DNA of 64,000 nucleotides from contig JAUIHI010000019.1 of NCBI GenBank assembly GCA_030432295.1, forward strand, positions 1-64,000, written 5' to 3'. Origin of the DNA: Anaerolineae bacterium (GTDB lineage Bacteria > Chloroflexota > Anaerolineae > Caldilineales > Caldilineaceae). Below, piece by piece: positions 20,042 to 28,919 of this stretch. Under the pieces are notes generated by a model, which was not told where the DNA came from, made no database searches, and saw nothing but the letters and a program-made list of their open reading frames with translations. The number at the start of each line of letters is the position of its first letter. Positions within the stretch are counted from its first letter, which is position 1. The position numbers and the translations under genes were made by a program.

Positions 20042-21694
20042 GTGAATCTAATCAATCGGCGTCTCACTCTACTCCTCTATACCCTCCCCCTCCTCTTCCT
20101 GGCCGGGTTTTATTTCTATCCTCTGGCCGGGATTCTGCGCGTCAGCTTTGCCCAGGATGGCGGCGTGGGCGGTGCGGTCTGGATGCAGCCTTTCTTCTGG
20201 CGGGTGCTCTGGTTTACCACCTGGCAGGCCACCGCGTCGATGCTGCTGACGCTGCTGGTGGGGATGCCCCTGGCCTGGCTCTTTGCCCGCTTTGACTTTC
20301 TGGGCAAGGGGCTGGTGCGGGCGCTGACGACAATCCCTTTTGTGATGCCGACGGTTGTGGTGGCCGCGGCCTTCACTTCGCTGATCGGGCCGAGTGGACT
20401 GGTCAACGGCTGGCTGATGCAAGCCTTTGCCCTGGACACGCCGCCCCTGGAACTGCTACAGACGATCTGGATCATTCTGCTGGCCCACGTCTTCTACAAT
20501 GTGAGCGTCGTCATTCGCACAGTCGGCTCCTTCTGGGCCAATCTCTCGCCCCACTACGAGGAGGCCGCGGCCAGCCTGGGCGCAAATCCGACCCAGCGCT
20601 TCTGGCTGGTCACCCTGCCCCTGCTTCTGCCCAGCGTGACCGCGGCCGGTCTGCTCGTCTTCCTCTTCTGCTTCACCAGCTTTGGGGTGGTACTGATTCT
20701 GGGCGGTCTGCGTTTCGCCACAATGGAAGTGGAAATCTACCGCCAGGCCGTCACCCTCTTCAATCTGCCCGCGGCGGCTCTGCTCTCTCTGGTGCAGATG
20801 GGGCTGACCTTTGGGGTGATGGCCGTCTACACCCGCGTCCAGCGCCGGGCCAGTCTATCCCTGGACCAGCGCCCAACCCGCTCCACAGCCCGTCGCGCCC
20901 GCACGCCCGCGGAAGTTGCCCTGCTCGTTGTGGGGATGGGGTTTGCTCTGCTGCTGCTGCTCGCGCCCCTGGCCGCGCTGGCCTGGCAGAGCATCTCCTG
21001 GGGTGGGGACGGATTGACCCTGGCCTATTTTCGGGAGCTGGCGATCAACCGGCGGGGCAGCGCCTTCTTTGTGCCGCCTCTCTACGCCATCCGCAATTCC
21101 CTGCTGGTGGCCCTGTCTGTGGTGGTGCTGAGTCTGAGCCTGGGCGTCATCAGCGCCTATCTGCTGGCCGGGCGGCGCAACTGGCTGACAGCTTTGCTCG
21201 ACCCCATCTTTTTGTTGCCTCTGGGCACATCCGCGGTGACGCTGGGGTTGGGCTATATCGTTTCGATGGGCAGCCTGCGCGCTTCGCTTCTGCTGATCCC
21301 CATCGCGCATACGCTGATTGCCGCGCCCTTTGTGGTGCGCACACTCCTGCCCGCCCTGCGCAGCCTGGACCCACACCTGCGCGAGGCTGCAGCCAATCTT
21401 GGCGCGACCCCCTTGCGGGTCTGGTGGGAGATCGATCTGCCCCTGCTGCGTCCGGCGCTGGTTGTGGGTGCGGTCTTTGCCTTCACCATCAGCCTGGGCG
21501 AGTTCGGCGCGACGCTGCTGATCAGCCGCCCGGACTTCCCGACAATGCCGGTAGTCATCTATCAGGCTCTGGGCCAGCCCGGCGCCCTCAACTACGGCAA
21601 AGCCACGGCCATGAGTACGATTCTCATGGCCGTGGCCGGGGCAGGTCTGATATTGATCGAGCGGCTGCGCTGGGAAGGTAGCGGGGAATTCTGA
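20042..21694 (+). CDS. thiP: Thiamine-type ABC transporter permease (two fused permease domains)
   Basis: About 550 residues with some 12 predicted membrane helices in two homologous halves. Each half has an EAA loop: [21 protein letters not shown] (first half) and [21 protein letters not shown] (second half). That is the ThiP/FbpB fused-permease plan. Start uncertain: GTG at 20042 removes the palindrome-encoded residues; an ATG at 20006 lies within the repeat. No ATPase (ThiQ) gene is adjacent, as the next gene is on the other strand, so the transporter must recruit an ATPase encoded elsewhere. Confidence 0.92.
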   Translation: MNLINRRLTLLLYTLPLLFLAGFYFYPLAGILRVSFAQDGGVGGAVWMQPFFWRVLWFTTWQATASMLLTLLVGMPLAWLFARFDFLGKGLVRALTTIPFVMPTVVVAAAFTSLIGPSGLVNGWLMQAFALDTPPLELLQTIWIILLAHVFYNVSVVIRTVGSFWANLSPHYEEAAASLGANPTQRFWLVTLPLLLPSVTAAGLLVFLFCFTSFGVVLILGGLRFATMEVEIYRQAVTLFNLPAAALLSLVQMGLTFGVMAVYTRVQRRASLSLDQRPTRSTARRARTPAEVALLVVGMGFALLLLLAPLAALAWQSISWGGDGLTLAYFRELAINRRGSAFFVPPLYAIRNSLLVALSVVVLSLSLGVISAYLLAGRRNWLTALLDPIFLLPLGTSAVTLGLGYIVSMGSLRASLLLIPIAHTLIAAPFVVRTLLPALRSLDPHLREAAANLGATPLRVWWEIDLPLLRPALVVGAVFAFTISLGEFGATLLISRPDFPTMPVVIYQALGQPGALNYGKATAMSTILMAVAGAGLILIERLRWEGSGEF

Positions 21695-21703
21695 TTCAAA
21701 GCG

Positions 21704-21769
21704 GGACGCAGATTTTCATGATTTTAATTGATCTGCGCAGATCAATTAAAATCATGAAAATCTGCGTCC
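21704..21769. repeat. Perfect 66-bp palindrome (GGACGCAGAT family) between convergent genes
   Basis: Arms 21704-21736 and 21737-21769 are exactly complementary with no spacer (centre GATCTGCGCAGATC). It fills the thiP / enolase-superfamily convergent spacer and likely terminates both. Its ends match spacers at 2555, 29740, 32922 and 49024. A 33-bp perfect arm with no loop is hard to keep in replication and suggests recent formation or correction. Confidence 0.92.
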
Positions 21770-21779
21770 TCTGCTATCC

Positions 21780-22970
21780 TCAATCGAAGAAATCGCCTTC
21801 GCCGTCCTTCAGGTATTTCTTGGCCTCTTTGACATTGAAGGTCACGCCCAGGCCGGGCCGATCCCAGACTTCGATGTGGCTGTCTACTACAATCGGGTCT
21901 GGCAGGCCCTCGATAATGTCGTACCACCATTCGGTCTGGGCCACCGGATATTCGAAGGCGATGTAATTACGGGGTAGGGCCGCCGACATCTGCACCAGCG
22001 CGGCCAGGCCGATGAGACCGTCGCCCGTGCCGTGAGGGGCCATCAGAATCCCGTGCAGGTCCGCGTATTCGGCGATCCATTTCAGTTCGGCGATGCCGCC
22101 CACATCCGCCGGGTCCGGGCCGACGATATTGACCGCCTGCTTCTCGAATAGCTCTTTGAAGTGCTGGCGCAGGAAAATCTGCTCGCCGGTGTGGATGGGG
22201 GTGGAGGTGCTGCGAGTGACTTCCCGGTACTGGTCGGCCATCACATAAGGGGTGTAGTCGCCGGTCAGCAGGTCCTCCAGCCACATTACATTCAGGTCTT
22301 CGACCGCTCTGGCCAGCCGAGTGGCGTCGGGGATTGTCCAGCCGGGGCCACAGTCCAGGGCCAGCCCTACTTCGTCGCCCAGCACATCTTTCATCGCTTC
22401 CACACAGGCGATGACGTGCTTCAGCCCCTTTTCGGTCAGCGGCCCCCGGTTGGCGCTACGTCCTCGTGTGTGAATCTCGCCGTAGGAGAAGTCGGGCACA
22501 TTGTGGGGCATTGCGCTGTGATAGCCGATGCCCTGTTTGACGATTTTGAAGTTCTCTTTGGCTTCCAGCATCCAGGCACAATTTTCCGCGTAGTCCTGGG
22601 GAGAGCTGCCCGCCATCGGCTTGCGCCTGGCCCCGTTGTAGACCATCACTTTGTCCCGGATTTTGCCGCCCAGCAATTTGTAGACGGGGATGCCCGCGGC
22701 TTTGCCCGCAATGTCCCACAGGGCCATCTCGATGGCGCTGACCGCCGCGCCCCAGGGCTTGAAACTGCCCATGCGCCGGATATTGAGCATCACCCGTTCC
22801 ACATCTGTGGGGTCTTCGCCGATAATCAGGTCTTTGTAGAAGAGGACAAAGGGCGGCAGAAAGGTCTTGAAGGACTCGGCCTGGCCGAAGCCGTCGATGC
22901 CTTCGTCGGTGGTGATACGCACAATCGGATAGTTGCCGATTGTCGTGCATTTCAGATCGGTGATCTTCAT
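21780..22970 (-). CDS. Enolase-superfamily (mandelate racemase / sugar-acid dehydratase) protein
   Basis: A 396-residue protein with the N-terminal capping domain (MKITDLKCTTIGN) and a TIM barrel. Metal-ligand and catalytic positions fit the superfamily: ALDCGPGW, MWLEDLL, HTGEQIF, and the terminal APHGTGDGLIG, where a general-base His is expected. Members dehydrate sugar acids such as galactonate or rhamnonate, or racemise mandelate-like substrates. A sugar-acid role fits the uxuA, aldolase and RhaM genes elsewhere in the window. Good Shine-Dalgarno AGGAG before ATG 22970. Exact substrate unknown. Confidence 0.88.
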   Translation of the reverse strand: MKITDLKCTTIGNYPIVRITTDEGIDGFGQAESFKTFLPPFVLFYKDLIIGEDPTDVERVMLNIRRMGSFKPWGAAVSAIEMALWDIAGKAAGIPVYKLLGGKIRDKVMVYNGARRKPMAGSSPQDYAENCAWMLEAKENFKIVKQGIGYHSAMPHNVPDFSYGEIHTRGRSANRGPLTEKGLKHVIACVEAMKDVLGDEVGLALDCGPGWTIPDATRLARAVEDLNVMWLEDLLTGDYTPYVMADQYREVTRSTSTPIHTGEQIFLRQHFKELFEKQAVNIVGPDPADVGGIAELKWIAEYADLHGILMAPHGTGDGLIGLAALVQMSAALPRNYIAFEYPVAQTEWWYDIIEGLPDPIVVDSHIEVWDRPGLGVTFNVKEAKKYLKDGEGDFFD

Positions 22971-23113
22971 CGGTTTCTCCTGTCGGGGAAGGGAATAGTG
23001 GAGTGAATGGGTGATTGGGTGACTTGAACGGCTTAGCCCCCTGCCTCTATTATCCGGGAAGTGGGGGAATGTGCAAGTCTGAGAAATGTGTGGGTCGTGT
23101 AGTATACTCAGTA

Positions 23114-23196
23114 GACCGCGGACAGCGGACGGCAGACCGCATCAGATGCAGACACAGGCCGCGGTCGGTGGTCTGCCCTCTGCCGTCTGCCGTCTA
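23114..23196. repeat. Heptamer-periodic palindrome upstream of the glycosyltransferase
   Basis: Left words GACCGCG/GACAGCG and right words GGTCTGC/CGTCTGC recur every 7 nt and pair. It ends 28 nt before the start codon, in the divergent spacer with the enolase-superfamily gene (22971-23224), which otherwise shows nothing recognisable. Confidence 0.72.
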
Positions 23197-23224
23197 TTGC
23201 TCATCTTATCAGACATATTTTGCT

Positions 23225-24472
23225 ATGCGCATAACCGTTCTCACTCACAACTATCCCCGCTTTTCCGGCGATTTCAGCGGCAGCTTTGTCCAGGCGCTCT
23301 GCCAGGAATGGATGGCCCAGGACCAGCAGGTGGATGTGCTGGCCCCTTTCGATGTGGGCTATGACCGTCCCCTGGCCGAGACGGATGGCGTTGGCCGCGT
23401 TGCGCTCCATCTCTTCCGCTACATCTGGCCAGAGGCTTGGCATCAGGTGGGCTACGGGCGCAGTATGCAGTCGGATTTGAAGCTGCGGCTCAGCGGCTAT
23501 CTGCTCAGCCCCTTCTTCTTTGCCGGCGGCATTCTGGCCGCGCTGCGCCATTGCCAGCGTACCCGGCCCGATGTCATCCACGCGCACTGGGCGCTGCCCA
23601 ACGGCTTTATCGGCGCGGTGGTGAGCCGGCTGCTGGGCATCCCGCTGGTCGTCTCCATCCCCGGCTCGGATGCACAGGTCGCCAACAGCAATCCGCTCTT
23701 TCGGCGTATGGCCCGGTTTACCTTTGAACAGGCATCGCTGATCACAGCCAACAGCAGCGCGCTGCGGGATGCTGTGCTGCCACTGGGCGCGGTCCCGGCC
23801 AAATTCGAGATGATTGTCTACGGCGTGGACCCCAAGCGTCTGCGCCCGGACTCCACGGGCACGGCGGATCTGCGGGCCGAATTGGGCATTGTGCGGGAGG
23901 ATGTGATGCTCCTGGCTGTGGGGCGGATGGTGGCCAAGAAGGGTTTTGATGTGCTGCTGCGGGCACTGGCACAACCGGAACTGCACGACTCCCGTGTGGT
24001 GGCGGTGCTGATTGGCACGGGGGACGAGTGGGAAGCCTGGAAGGCACTGGCCGATGCTCTGGGCGTGGCCGAGCGGGTGCGCTGGGTGGGGATTGTGCCT
24101 TTTGACCAGATCCGCGTCTGGTACAACGCTTGCGATCTGCTGGTCATGCCCTCTGTCACAGCCCCGGCGGATGGACTGAACGTCTGCGTGCCGGATGCGA
24201 TGAGTTGTGGCAAGCCAGTGGTGGGCACGACTGCCGCGGGCAACGAACTGGCGATTGTCGATGGCGAGACCGGTTTTCTTGTGCCCGAAGGCGACCCGTC
24301 CCGTCTGGCCCAGGCCATTGCTCTCCTGGCTGATGAGCCGAGCCTGCGCGATAGAATGGGTGCCGCGGGTCGCCAGCGGGTGGAGAGCGATCTGGGCTGG
24401 CCTGTCCTGGCCCAGCGCTATCTGGGCCATTTTGAGAGGCTGTCGGAAAAGAGGGAGAGCAACTTCCGATAA
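23225..24472 (+). CDS. Glycosyltransferase family 4 protein
   Basis: A 415-residue GT-B fold enzyme. N-domain MRITVLTHNYPRFSGDFSGSF, with HAHWALPNGFIG at about 120. C-domain has VGRMVAKKGFDVLLRAL, the typical GT4 GRLVxxKG motif, and PSVTAPADGLNVCVPDAMSCGKPVVGT with the E-x7-E-like donor site replaced around PADGLN...DAMSCG. Likely adds a sugar to a surface glycan or glycolipid. ATG 23225 was chosen because homology-like sequence starts there. It stands alone; no polysaccharide operon surrounds it. Confidence 0.9.
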   Translation: MRITVLTHNYPRFSGDFSGSFVQALCQEWMAQDQQVDVLAPFDVGYDRPLAETDGVGRVALHLFRYIWPEAWHQVGYGRSMQSDLKLRLSGYLLSPFFFAGGILAALRHCQRTRPDVIHAHWALPNGFIGAVVSRLLGIPLVVSIPGSDAQVANSNPLFRRMARFTFEQASLITANSSALRDAVLPLGAVPAKFEMIVYGVDPKRLRPDSTGTADLRAELGIVREDVMLLAVGRMVAKKGFDVLLRALAQPELHDSRVVAVLIGTGDEWEAWKALADALGVAERVRWVGIVPFDQIRVWYNACDLLVMPSVTAPADGLNVCVPDAMSCGKPVVGTTAAGNELAIVDGETGFLVPEGDPSRLAQAIALLADEPSLRDRMGAAGRQRVESDLGWPVLAQRYLGHFERLSEKRESNFR

Positions 24473-24486
24473 CTACGCCCGCCTCT

Positions 24487-24514
24487 TTGATTTCCCCAAA
24501 CCCTGTGGTATTAT
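24487..24514 (+). promoter_or_regulatory. Probable promoter of the SAM-riboswitch transcript
   Basis: TTGATT (24487-24492), 16 nt, TATTAT (24509-24514). The aptamer begins about 29 nt after the -10 box. Confidence 0.5.
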
Positions 24515-24542
24515 AGCCCCCACAACCGCATAGACCAGTTGC

Positions 24543-24665
24543 TCTTATCACGAGAGGTGGAGGGAACGGCCCTGAGAAGCCTCGGCAACCGGCAGCGGGA
24601 ATCGACAACGATTCTCGCTGTGTCAGGTGCCAATTCCGTCGGTGGGATACACCGAAAGATGAGAT
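24543..24665 (+). promoter_or_regulatory. SAM-I (S-box) riboswitch
   Basis: Diagnostic blocks are in order: CTTATCACGAGAGGTGGAGGG, CCCTGAGAAGCCTCGGCAACC, GGTGCCAATTCC and GAAAGATGAGA. It controls the trans-sulfuration gene at 24881. An intrinsic terminator follows, so S-adenosylmethionine should switch transcription off. Confidence 0.97.
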
Positions 24666-24684
24666 GCGCGCCGAATGTCGCCGC

Positions 24685-24725
24685 ACCCCTCTTGCCCGTG
24701 TATCAACCGGCAGAGGGGTTTTTTG
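24685..24725 (+). terminator. SAM-riboswitch intrinsic terminator
   Basis: Stem ACCCCTCTTGCC / GGCAGAGGGGT followed by TTTTTT, just downstream of the aptamer; the expression platform. Confidence 0.88.
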
Positions 24726-24734
24726 TTGTGTACT

Positions 24735-24857
24735 GCGTGAAGCGTGCTACGTGAAAACGTTCGGCAACCTCGCGGTCTATACAGCAATCTTCTCCCACAC
24801 TGTCAATCGCCAAGCAACACGTGTTCGCTACTTCTTACACAGCACGCAGCACGCATC
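24735..24857. repeat. Degenerate heptamer-periodic inverted repeat in the leader
   Basis: GCGTGAA/GCGTGCT words at 24735-24757 face ACACAGC/ACGCAGC words at 24836-24857. The rest of the 24473-24880 gene-free stretch is the promoter, riboswitch and terminator. The repeat lies between the terminator and the start codon. Confidence 0.6.
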
Positions 24858-24880
24858 AGTTTTTCACGGAGACCCACCCA

Positions 24881-26065
24881 ATGACCACCACCCAAACCAC
24901 TGCCATCCACGCCGGCGAAGCCCCTTTCGTTTCCCACCACAGCCTGACTGTTCCGATTGTGCAGACCGCCACGTATACTTTTGAAAATACCGACGCGCTC
25001 ATCGCCTATCAGGAAGACAAAATGTTCTGGGACGTGCCGGAGCGGGTGGAGTACGGGCGCTATGGCAACCCGACGGTCTACGCGGTGGAGGCCAAACTGG
25101 CCGCGCTGGAAGGGGCGGAGGATGCGATGCTCGTCTCCAGCGGGATGGCAGCCATCACCACTACACTGCTGATTTTGCTCTCCCAGGGCGATCATTTCAT
25201 CATCACCGAAGACTGTTACCGGCGCACCCGCATCTTCTGCAACTCCTTCCTGGCCCGCTATGGCATCGACTGTACGACCGTCAAACCCGGCGACTACGCC
25301 GCGATGGAAGCTGCCATCCGACCCAACACAAAGCTCATCTTTTCCGAATCCCCCACCAATCCCTTTCTGCGCTGTCTGAACTATCCCCGCCTCGTGGATA
25401 TCGCCCAACGACACAATCTGAAAACCGTCATCGACGGCACATTTGGCACGCCGGTCAATATCCGCCCTCTGGAATTCGGCATCGATCTGGTCGTCCACAG
25501 CGTCACCAAATATCTGGCCGGTCACAACGATCTGCTGGCGGGCTGTGTGGCGGGCAGTTTTGAATTGACCACCGCGCTGCGGCAGGCCCAGGGGGTTATC
25601 GGGGCAATGGTCGATCCCCACACCGCTTTTCTCATCCTGCGCGGTCTGAAGACGCTGGGGCTGCGTATGGCCCAGCACAATGCCAACGGGCTGGCCATCG
25701 CTCGCTATCTGGAAGCGCACCCGAAGATTCGCCGGGTCTGGTATCCCGGCCTGGAGAGCCACCCGGACTACGCCCTGGCCACGGCGTCGATGACCGGCTT
25801 CGGCGGCGTCGTCAGCTTTGAAGTGGAGAGCGACGGCGCGGGCGCCAGCCGCTTTATCGACGCGCTCCGCATCCCCCACATCGCGCCCAGCCTGGGCGGG
25901 GTGGAAAGCCTCATCGAGCAGGTGTATATCGTCAGCTACTACGACGTCGCCCCGGAAGATCGCCTGGCCCTGGGCATCCGGGACGAACTGGTGCGCCTGG
26001 CCCTGGGCGTGGAAGACACGGACGATCTGATTGCAGATTTGGCCCAGGCTTTGGAGAAGGTATAA
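24881..26065 (+). CDS. Trans-sulfuration PLP enzyme under SAM-I control (cystathionine gamma-synthase / methionine gamma-lyase family)
   Basis: A 394-residue fold-type I PLP enzyme of the Cys/Met metabolism family. PLP-binding elements are [12 protein letters not shown], the cofactor Lys in [17 protein letters not shown] and GVESLIEQ near the C-terminus; EYGRYGNPT marks the substrate site. The SAM riboswitch upstream points to methionine biosynthesis (cystathionine gamma-synthase, or O-acetylhomoserine-type chemistry) rather than degradation. A second paralogue at 49144 lacks the riboswitch. ATG 24881 is the start just after the repeat; upstream codons are repeat DNA. Confidence 0.93.
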   Translation: MTTTQTTAIHAGEAPFVSHHSLTVPIVQTATYTFENTDALIAYQEDKMFWDVPERVEYGRYGNPTVYAVEAKLAALEGAEDAMLVSSGMAAITTTLLILLSQGDHFIITEDCYRRTRIFCNSFLARYGIDCTTVKPGDYAAMEAAIRPNTKLIFSESPTNPFLRCLNYPRLVDIAQRHNLKTVIDGTFGTPVNIRPLEFGIDLVVHSVTKYLAGHNDLLAGCVAGSFELTTALRQAQGVIGAMVDPHTAFLILRGLKTLGLRMAQHNANGLAIARYLEAHPKIRRVWYPGLESHPDYALATASMTGFGGVVSFEVESDGAGASRFIDALRIPHIAPSLGGVESLIEQVYIVSYYDVAPEDRLALGIRDELVRLALGVEDTDDLIADLAQALEKV

Positions 26066-26210
26066 GGTATTGGATATTGCGTGGGGGATGTTTGAGGGAC
26101 GGAAGTAATCAGTAAGAAGTGAGCAGTTATCAGTAGCGCCGTCAGCCCACTGGTAACTGGCTTTGCCAGACCCACCAAACGTCACTGCTCAATACCCAAT
26201 ACCCAATATC
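26066..26210. repeat. Nested heptamer-periodic palindrome
   Basis: Outer GGTATTGGATATT and AATACCCAATATC pair; inside lie GTAATCA/GTAAGAA/GTGAGCA words at 7-nt steps. It fills the spacer between the trans-sulfuration gene and the AttH-like lipoprotein. Confidence 0.68.
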
Positions 26211-26232
26211 TTCTGCCCCATCGGAGCAACCA

Positions 26233-27396
26233 ATGCGCCTACGCCGGATTTTTTCATCTGCCCTTTTCCTTCTTGCCTTCCTCTCCGCCTGTGCCGCGCC
26301 GCCTCCGCCGCTTGCCTCGGCCAATGTAATCGACGCGCTCAGCGGCCCGGTGGATGCCTCTTTTGCCCGCGCATACGAGCCAATAGAATTCGTCTTCCCG
26401 CTGGATCACGGCCCCCACGATGAGTACACAACCGAGTGGTGGTATTACACGGGCAATCTGACTGGCGCTGACGGCGGCGAATACGGCTACCAGCTCACCT
26501 TTTTCCGCAGCGCGCTTGTCCCCGGCGAGCCGGACCGGGCGTCCGATCTGGCCGCCACCCAATTGTATATGGCCCATTTCGCCGTCACCAGTGGACCAGC
26601 CAACGAGCATCGCGCCTTTGACCGTTTCAGTCGGGGCGCGGGTGGGCTGGCTGGCGCAACCGGCGAGCCAGCGTATTCTGTCTGGCTGGAAGATTGGCGG
26701 GCTGAGCAGACCGGGCCGGACAGCTACCGGCTCAACGCACAGATTGACGGACCCGACGGACTGGTGGCGCTGGATTTGGCCCTGACCGAAAGCCAGCCGC
26801 CCCTGCTCCACGGCGACCGGGGCTTGAGCCAGAAGGGGCCGGAGCCGGGCAACGCCAGCTACTATTACAGTCTTGTGCGGATGGAAAGCCAGGGAACTGT
26901 GACGCTGGACGGAGTGACGACGGATGTGACGGGCCTGAGTTGGATGGACCACGAATTTGGGACCAGCGCACTGAGCGGGGACGCGCTGGGTTGGGACTGG
27001 TTCGCGGCCACCCTGGACAACGGCGCGGTACTGATGTTTGCTGAAGTGCGCTCGGCCAGCGGCCAGCCCCAGGACATCTTCGAGGGCACGCTCCGCTATG
27101 CCGACGGACGCCAGATCGTCATTCAGCCCGACGACTTCACCCTCACCTCCACCGGCCAGTGGACCAGCCCAACAACTGGCATTGAGTATCCCGCAGGCTG
27201 GCAGGTCAGCTTCCCCGCCTACGCCATCGACCTGACAATCGAGCCGCTCATCCCGGACCAGGAGATGGGGCTGACTTTCAATTACTACGAGGGAGCGACG
27301 ACGATTCGTGGTACAATGGAAGGCGCGGCAGTCAGCGGCCGCGGCTATGTGGAGTTGACCGGCTACGGCAGTTCCCCAGGCGGTTTTCAGCGATAG
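26233..27396 (+). CDS. AttH/CrtC-like lipocalin-domain lipoprotein
   Basis: 387 residues with lipobox LSAC (Cys about 20). The signature HDEYTTEWWYYTGNLT near residue 65 and FFRSALVP, WMDHEFGTS and GWDWFAATLDNG elsewhere match the lipocalin-like family that includes carotenoid 1,2-hydratase CrtC and AttH. Such proteins bind or hydrate hydrophobic ligands at the outer face. No carotenoid gene is near, so an isoprenoid ligand is only a guess. GGAG precedes the ATG. The vapB gene starts 9 nt after its stop. Confidence 0.88.
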   Translation: MRLRRIFSSALFLLAFLSACAAPPPPLASANVIDALSGPVDASFARAYEPIEFVFPLDHGPHDEYTTEWWYYTGNLTGADGGEYGYQLTFFRSALVPGEPDRASDLAATQLYMAHFAVTSGPANEHRAFDRFSRGAGGLAGATGEPAYSVWLEDWRAEQTGPDSYRLNAQIDGPDGLVALDLALTESQPPLLHGDRGLSQKGPEPGNASYYYSLVRMESQGTVTLDGVTTDVTGLSWMDHEFGTSALSGDALGWDWFAATLDNGAVLMFAEVRSASGQPQDIFEGTLRYADGRQIVIQPDDFTLTSTGQWTSPTTGIEYPAGWQVSFPAYAIDLTIEPLIPDQEMGLTFNYYEGATTIRGTMEGAAVSGRGYVELTGYGSSPGGFQR

Positions 27397-27405
27397 GAGT
27401 ATCTG

Positions 27406-27660
27406 ATGGCTACAGTTACTATTGAGGACGGGTTCAAAATTGCTTTGCCAGAGGCAGCCCGCAAGTTTTTCAACGAAGGCGATGAAGTGATCATCACTCG
27501 CAACGGCGATGGTCATTTTGTCATTTTGACCCGGCAGCAATTGCAGGAAAAATTGGACGAATCCTTCGGTATGTGGGCCGACCGTACGGATATTCCAAGC
27601 GATGGCGTGGCATTCGTCAATGAAATACGTCAGGGTTATCTGGTCAATGAAGATCGTTGA
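27406..27660 (+). CDS. vapB: AbrB/SpoVT-type antitoxin (VapB)
   Basis: 84 residues. The N-terminal half, VTIEDGFKIALPEAARKFFNEGDEVIITRNGDG, is a swapped-hairpin AbrB DNA-binding domain; the C-terminal half should wrap the toxin. It overlaps the PIN-domain gene by 14 nt, the usual antitoxin-first order, and probably autoregulates the pair. Confidence 0.9.
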   Translation: MATVTIEDGFKIALPEAARKFFNEGDEVIITRNGDGHFVILTRQQLQEKLDESFGMWADRTDIPSDGVAFVNEIRQGYLVNEDR

Positions 27661-28039
27661 TACGGATGTCCTGCTCGACTATTTTCACGGCAATCGGATG
27701 GCAGCCGAATTCATCGCGTCCCACATAGCGGACAGGGAGAGCCTAACGATTTCTGCAGTTTCTGTCGCCGAAATCACTGGCGGGATGCGTGAAGGGGAAG
27801 AGAGCCGTACCGCCTGGTTGCTCCATCAATTTGAAGTTCTGGACGTGGACGAAGCCATTGCGCGTCAGGCAGGTCGTTTTCTGCGTACCTATCGCAATCG
27901 CCGGGTCGACTTGACCGACGCCGTCATCGCTGCCACCGCCTTCCTGTGCGGCGCGGACATCGTCACCCGCAACACCCGCCACTATCCTATGCCCGAAGTG
28001 TTGGTGATCGAACCCTATCAGCGGGGCGCGGGCGACTGA
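27647..28039 (+). CDS. vapC: PIN-domain toxin ribonuclease (VapC)
   Basis: 130 residues from ATG 27647 (MKIVDTDVLLDYFHGN). The acidic metal-binding set of PIN nucleases is seen: Asp5, Glu42 (SVAEI) and Asp91 (LTDAVIAATA), with a downstream TRNTRHYP in the fourth-acid/Asn region. VapC toxins cleave tRNA or rRNA when freed from VapB. Earlier in-frame ATG codons overlap vapB further and encode no PIN sequence. Appears intact. Confidence 0.92.
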   Translation: MKIVDTDVLLDYFHGNRMAAEFIASHIADRESLTISAVSVAEITGGMREGEESRTAWLLHQFEVLDVDEAIARQAGRFLRTYRNRRVDLTDAVIAATAFLCGADIVTRNTRHYPMPEVLVIEPYQRGAGD

Positions 28040-28073
28040 TTCCATCGGAATTACGCCACTGAGGAGAAGTCTT

Positions 28074-28895
28074 GTGAATAACTGGCAGAACGGTTTCATA
28101 CAAACCAACGGTATCCGCATTCACTACACTCGCACGGGCGGCGACAAACCCGCACTGGTCCTGCTCCACGGCATCACCGACAACGGCCTTTGCTGGACAC
28201 GAGTTGCCCGCGCTCTGGAAAGTGACTACGACATTCTGATGGTGGACGCCCGGGGCCACGGCCTTTCTGACAAGCCGGAAGATGGCTATACGGCCAGCGA
28301 TTACGCGGCGGACTTTGCCGGGCTGATCGAAGGGCTGGGACTGGGGCCGGTGCTGGTGATGGGCCACTCGCTGGGTGCGGTCAACGCCGCCGCGCTGATC
28401 GCCAATCACCCCCATTTGGTGCGGGGTGCGGTGCTGGAAGACCCGCCCTGGAACGACGCCGACGATCCCCAGAACCAGACGACGCCCGAAGAGGCCAAAG
28501 CCCGGATGGACGGTTGGCGGGCCAGTCTCATCGCCAAACAGCAGCTTTCCGCCGATAAAATCATCGCCGATGGCCGTGCCCAGTCCCCCACCTGGCACGA
28601 CGACGAATTTCCCAGTTGGGCACAGGCCCAGTTGCAGGTCTATCCCGGCGTTCTCGGCAAGAGCCAATTCCCCGCCTGGACAGAGGCGGTCCCCCAGCTT
28701 TCCTGCCCCACACTGCTCGTCACTGGTGATAAAAGCCGGGGCGCGATTGTGACCCAGGATTTGGCGGCGAAGGTCTGCGCGGCCAATCCCAACCTTTCCC
28801 ACGTCCAGATTCCCAACACCGGCCACAGCATCCGTCGGGAAGGCTTCGACGAATACGTCCAAGCTGTCCAGAACTTTTTCGCCAAACTCGCCTGA
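28074..28895 (+). CDS. Alpha/beta hydrolase, first of a tandem pair
   Basis: 273 residues, cytoplasmic. Oxyanion region LVLLHGITDNGLCW, nucleophile elbow VMGHSLGAVNAAAL (Ser about 102), an acid in LLVTGDKSRGAI and the catalytic His in IPNTGHSIRREGF near the C-terminus. The substrate is unknown; esterase, lactonase or C-C hydrolase are all possible. GTG 28074 has GAGGAG 7 nt upstream. The next gene is a paralogue with the same opening (NNWQ/NNWQD...TNGIRIHY...RTGGDKP). Confidence 0.9.
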   Translation: MNNWQNGFIQTNGIRIHYTRTGGDKPALVLLHGITDNGLCWTRVARALESDYDILMVDARGHGLSDKPEDGYTASDYAADFAGLIEGLGLGPVLVMGHSLGAVNAAALIANHPHLVRGAVLEDPPWNDADDPQNQTTPEEAKARMDGWRASLIAKQQLSADKIIADGRAQSPTWHDDEFPSWAQAQLQVYPGVLGKSQFPAWTEAVPQLSCPTLLVTGDKSRGAIVTQDLAAKVCAANPNLSHVQIPNTGHSIRREGFDEYVQAVQNFFAKLA

Positions 28896-28919
28896 TTTCC
28901 CTGTAGAGAGGTTTCTCGA

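Noticed and set aside
24803-26185. 460-codon minus-strand frame over the trans-sulfuration gene
   Set aside because: Shadow of a confident PLP enzyme gene controlled by a SAM riboswitch.
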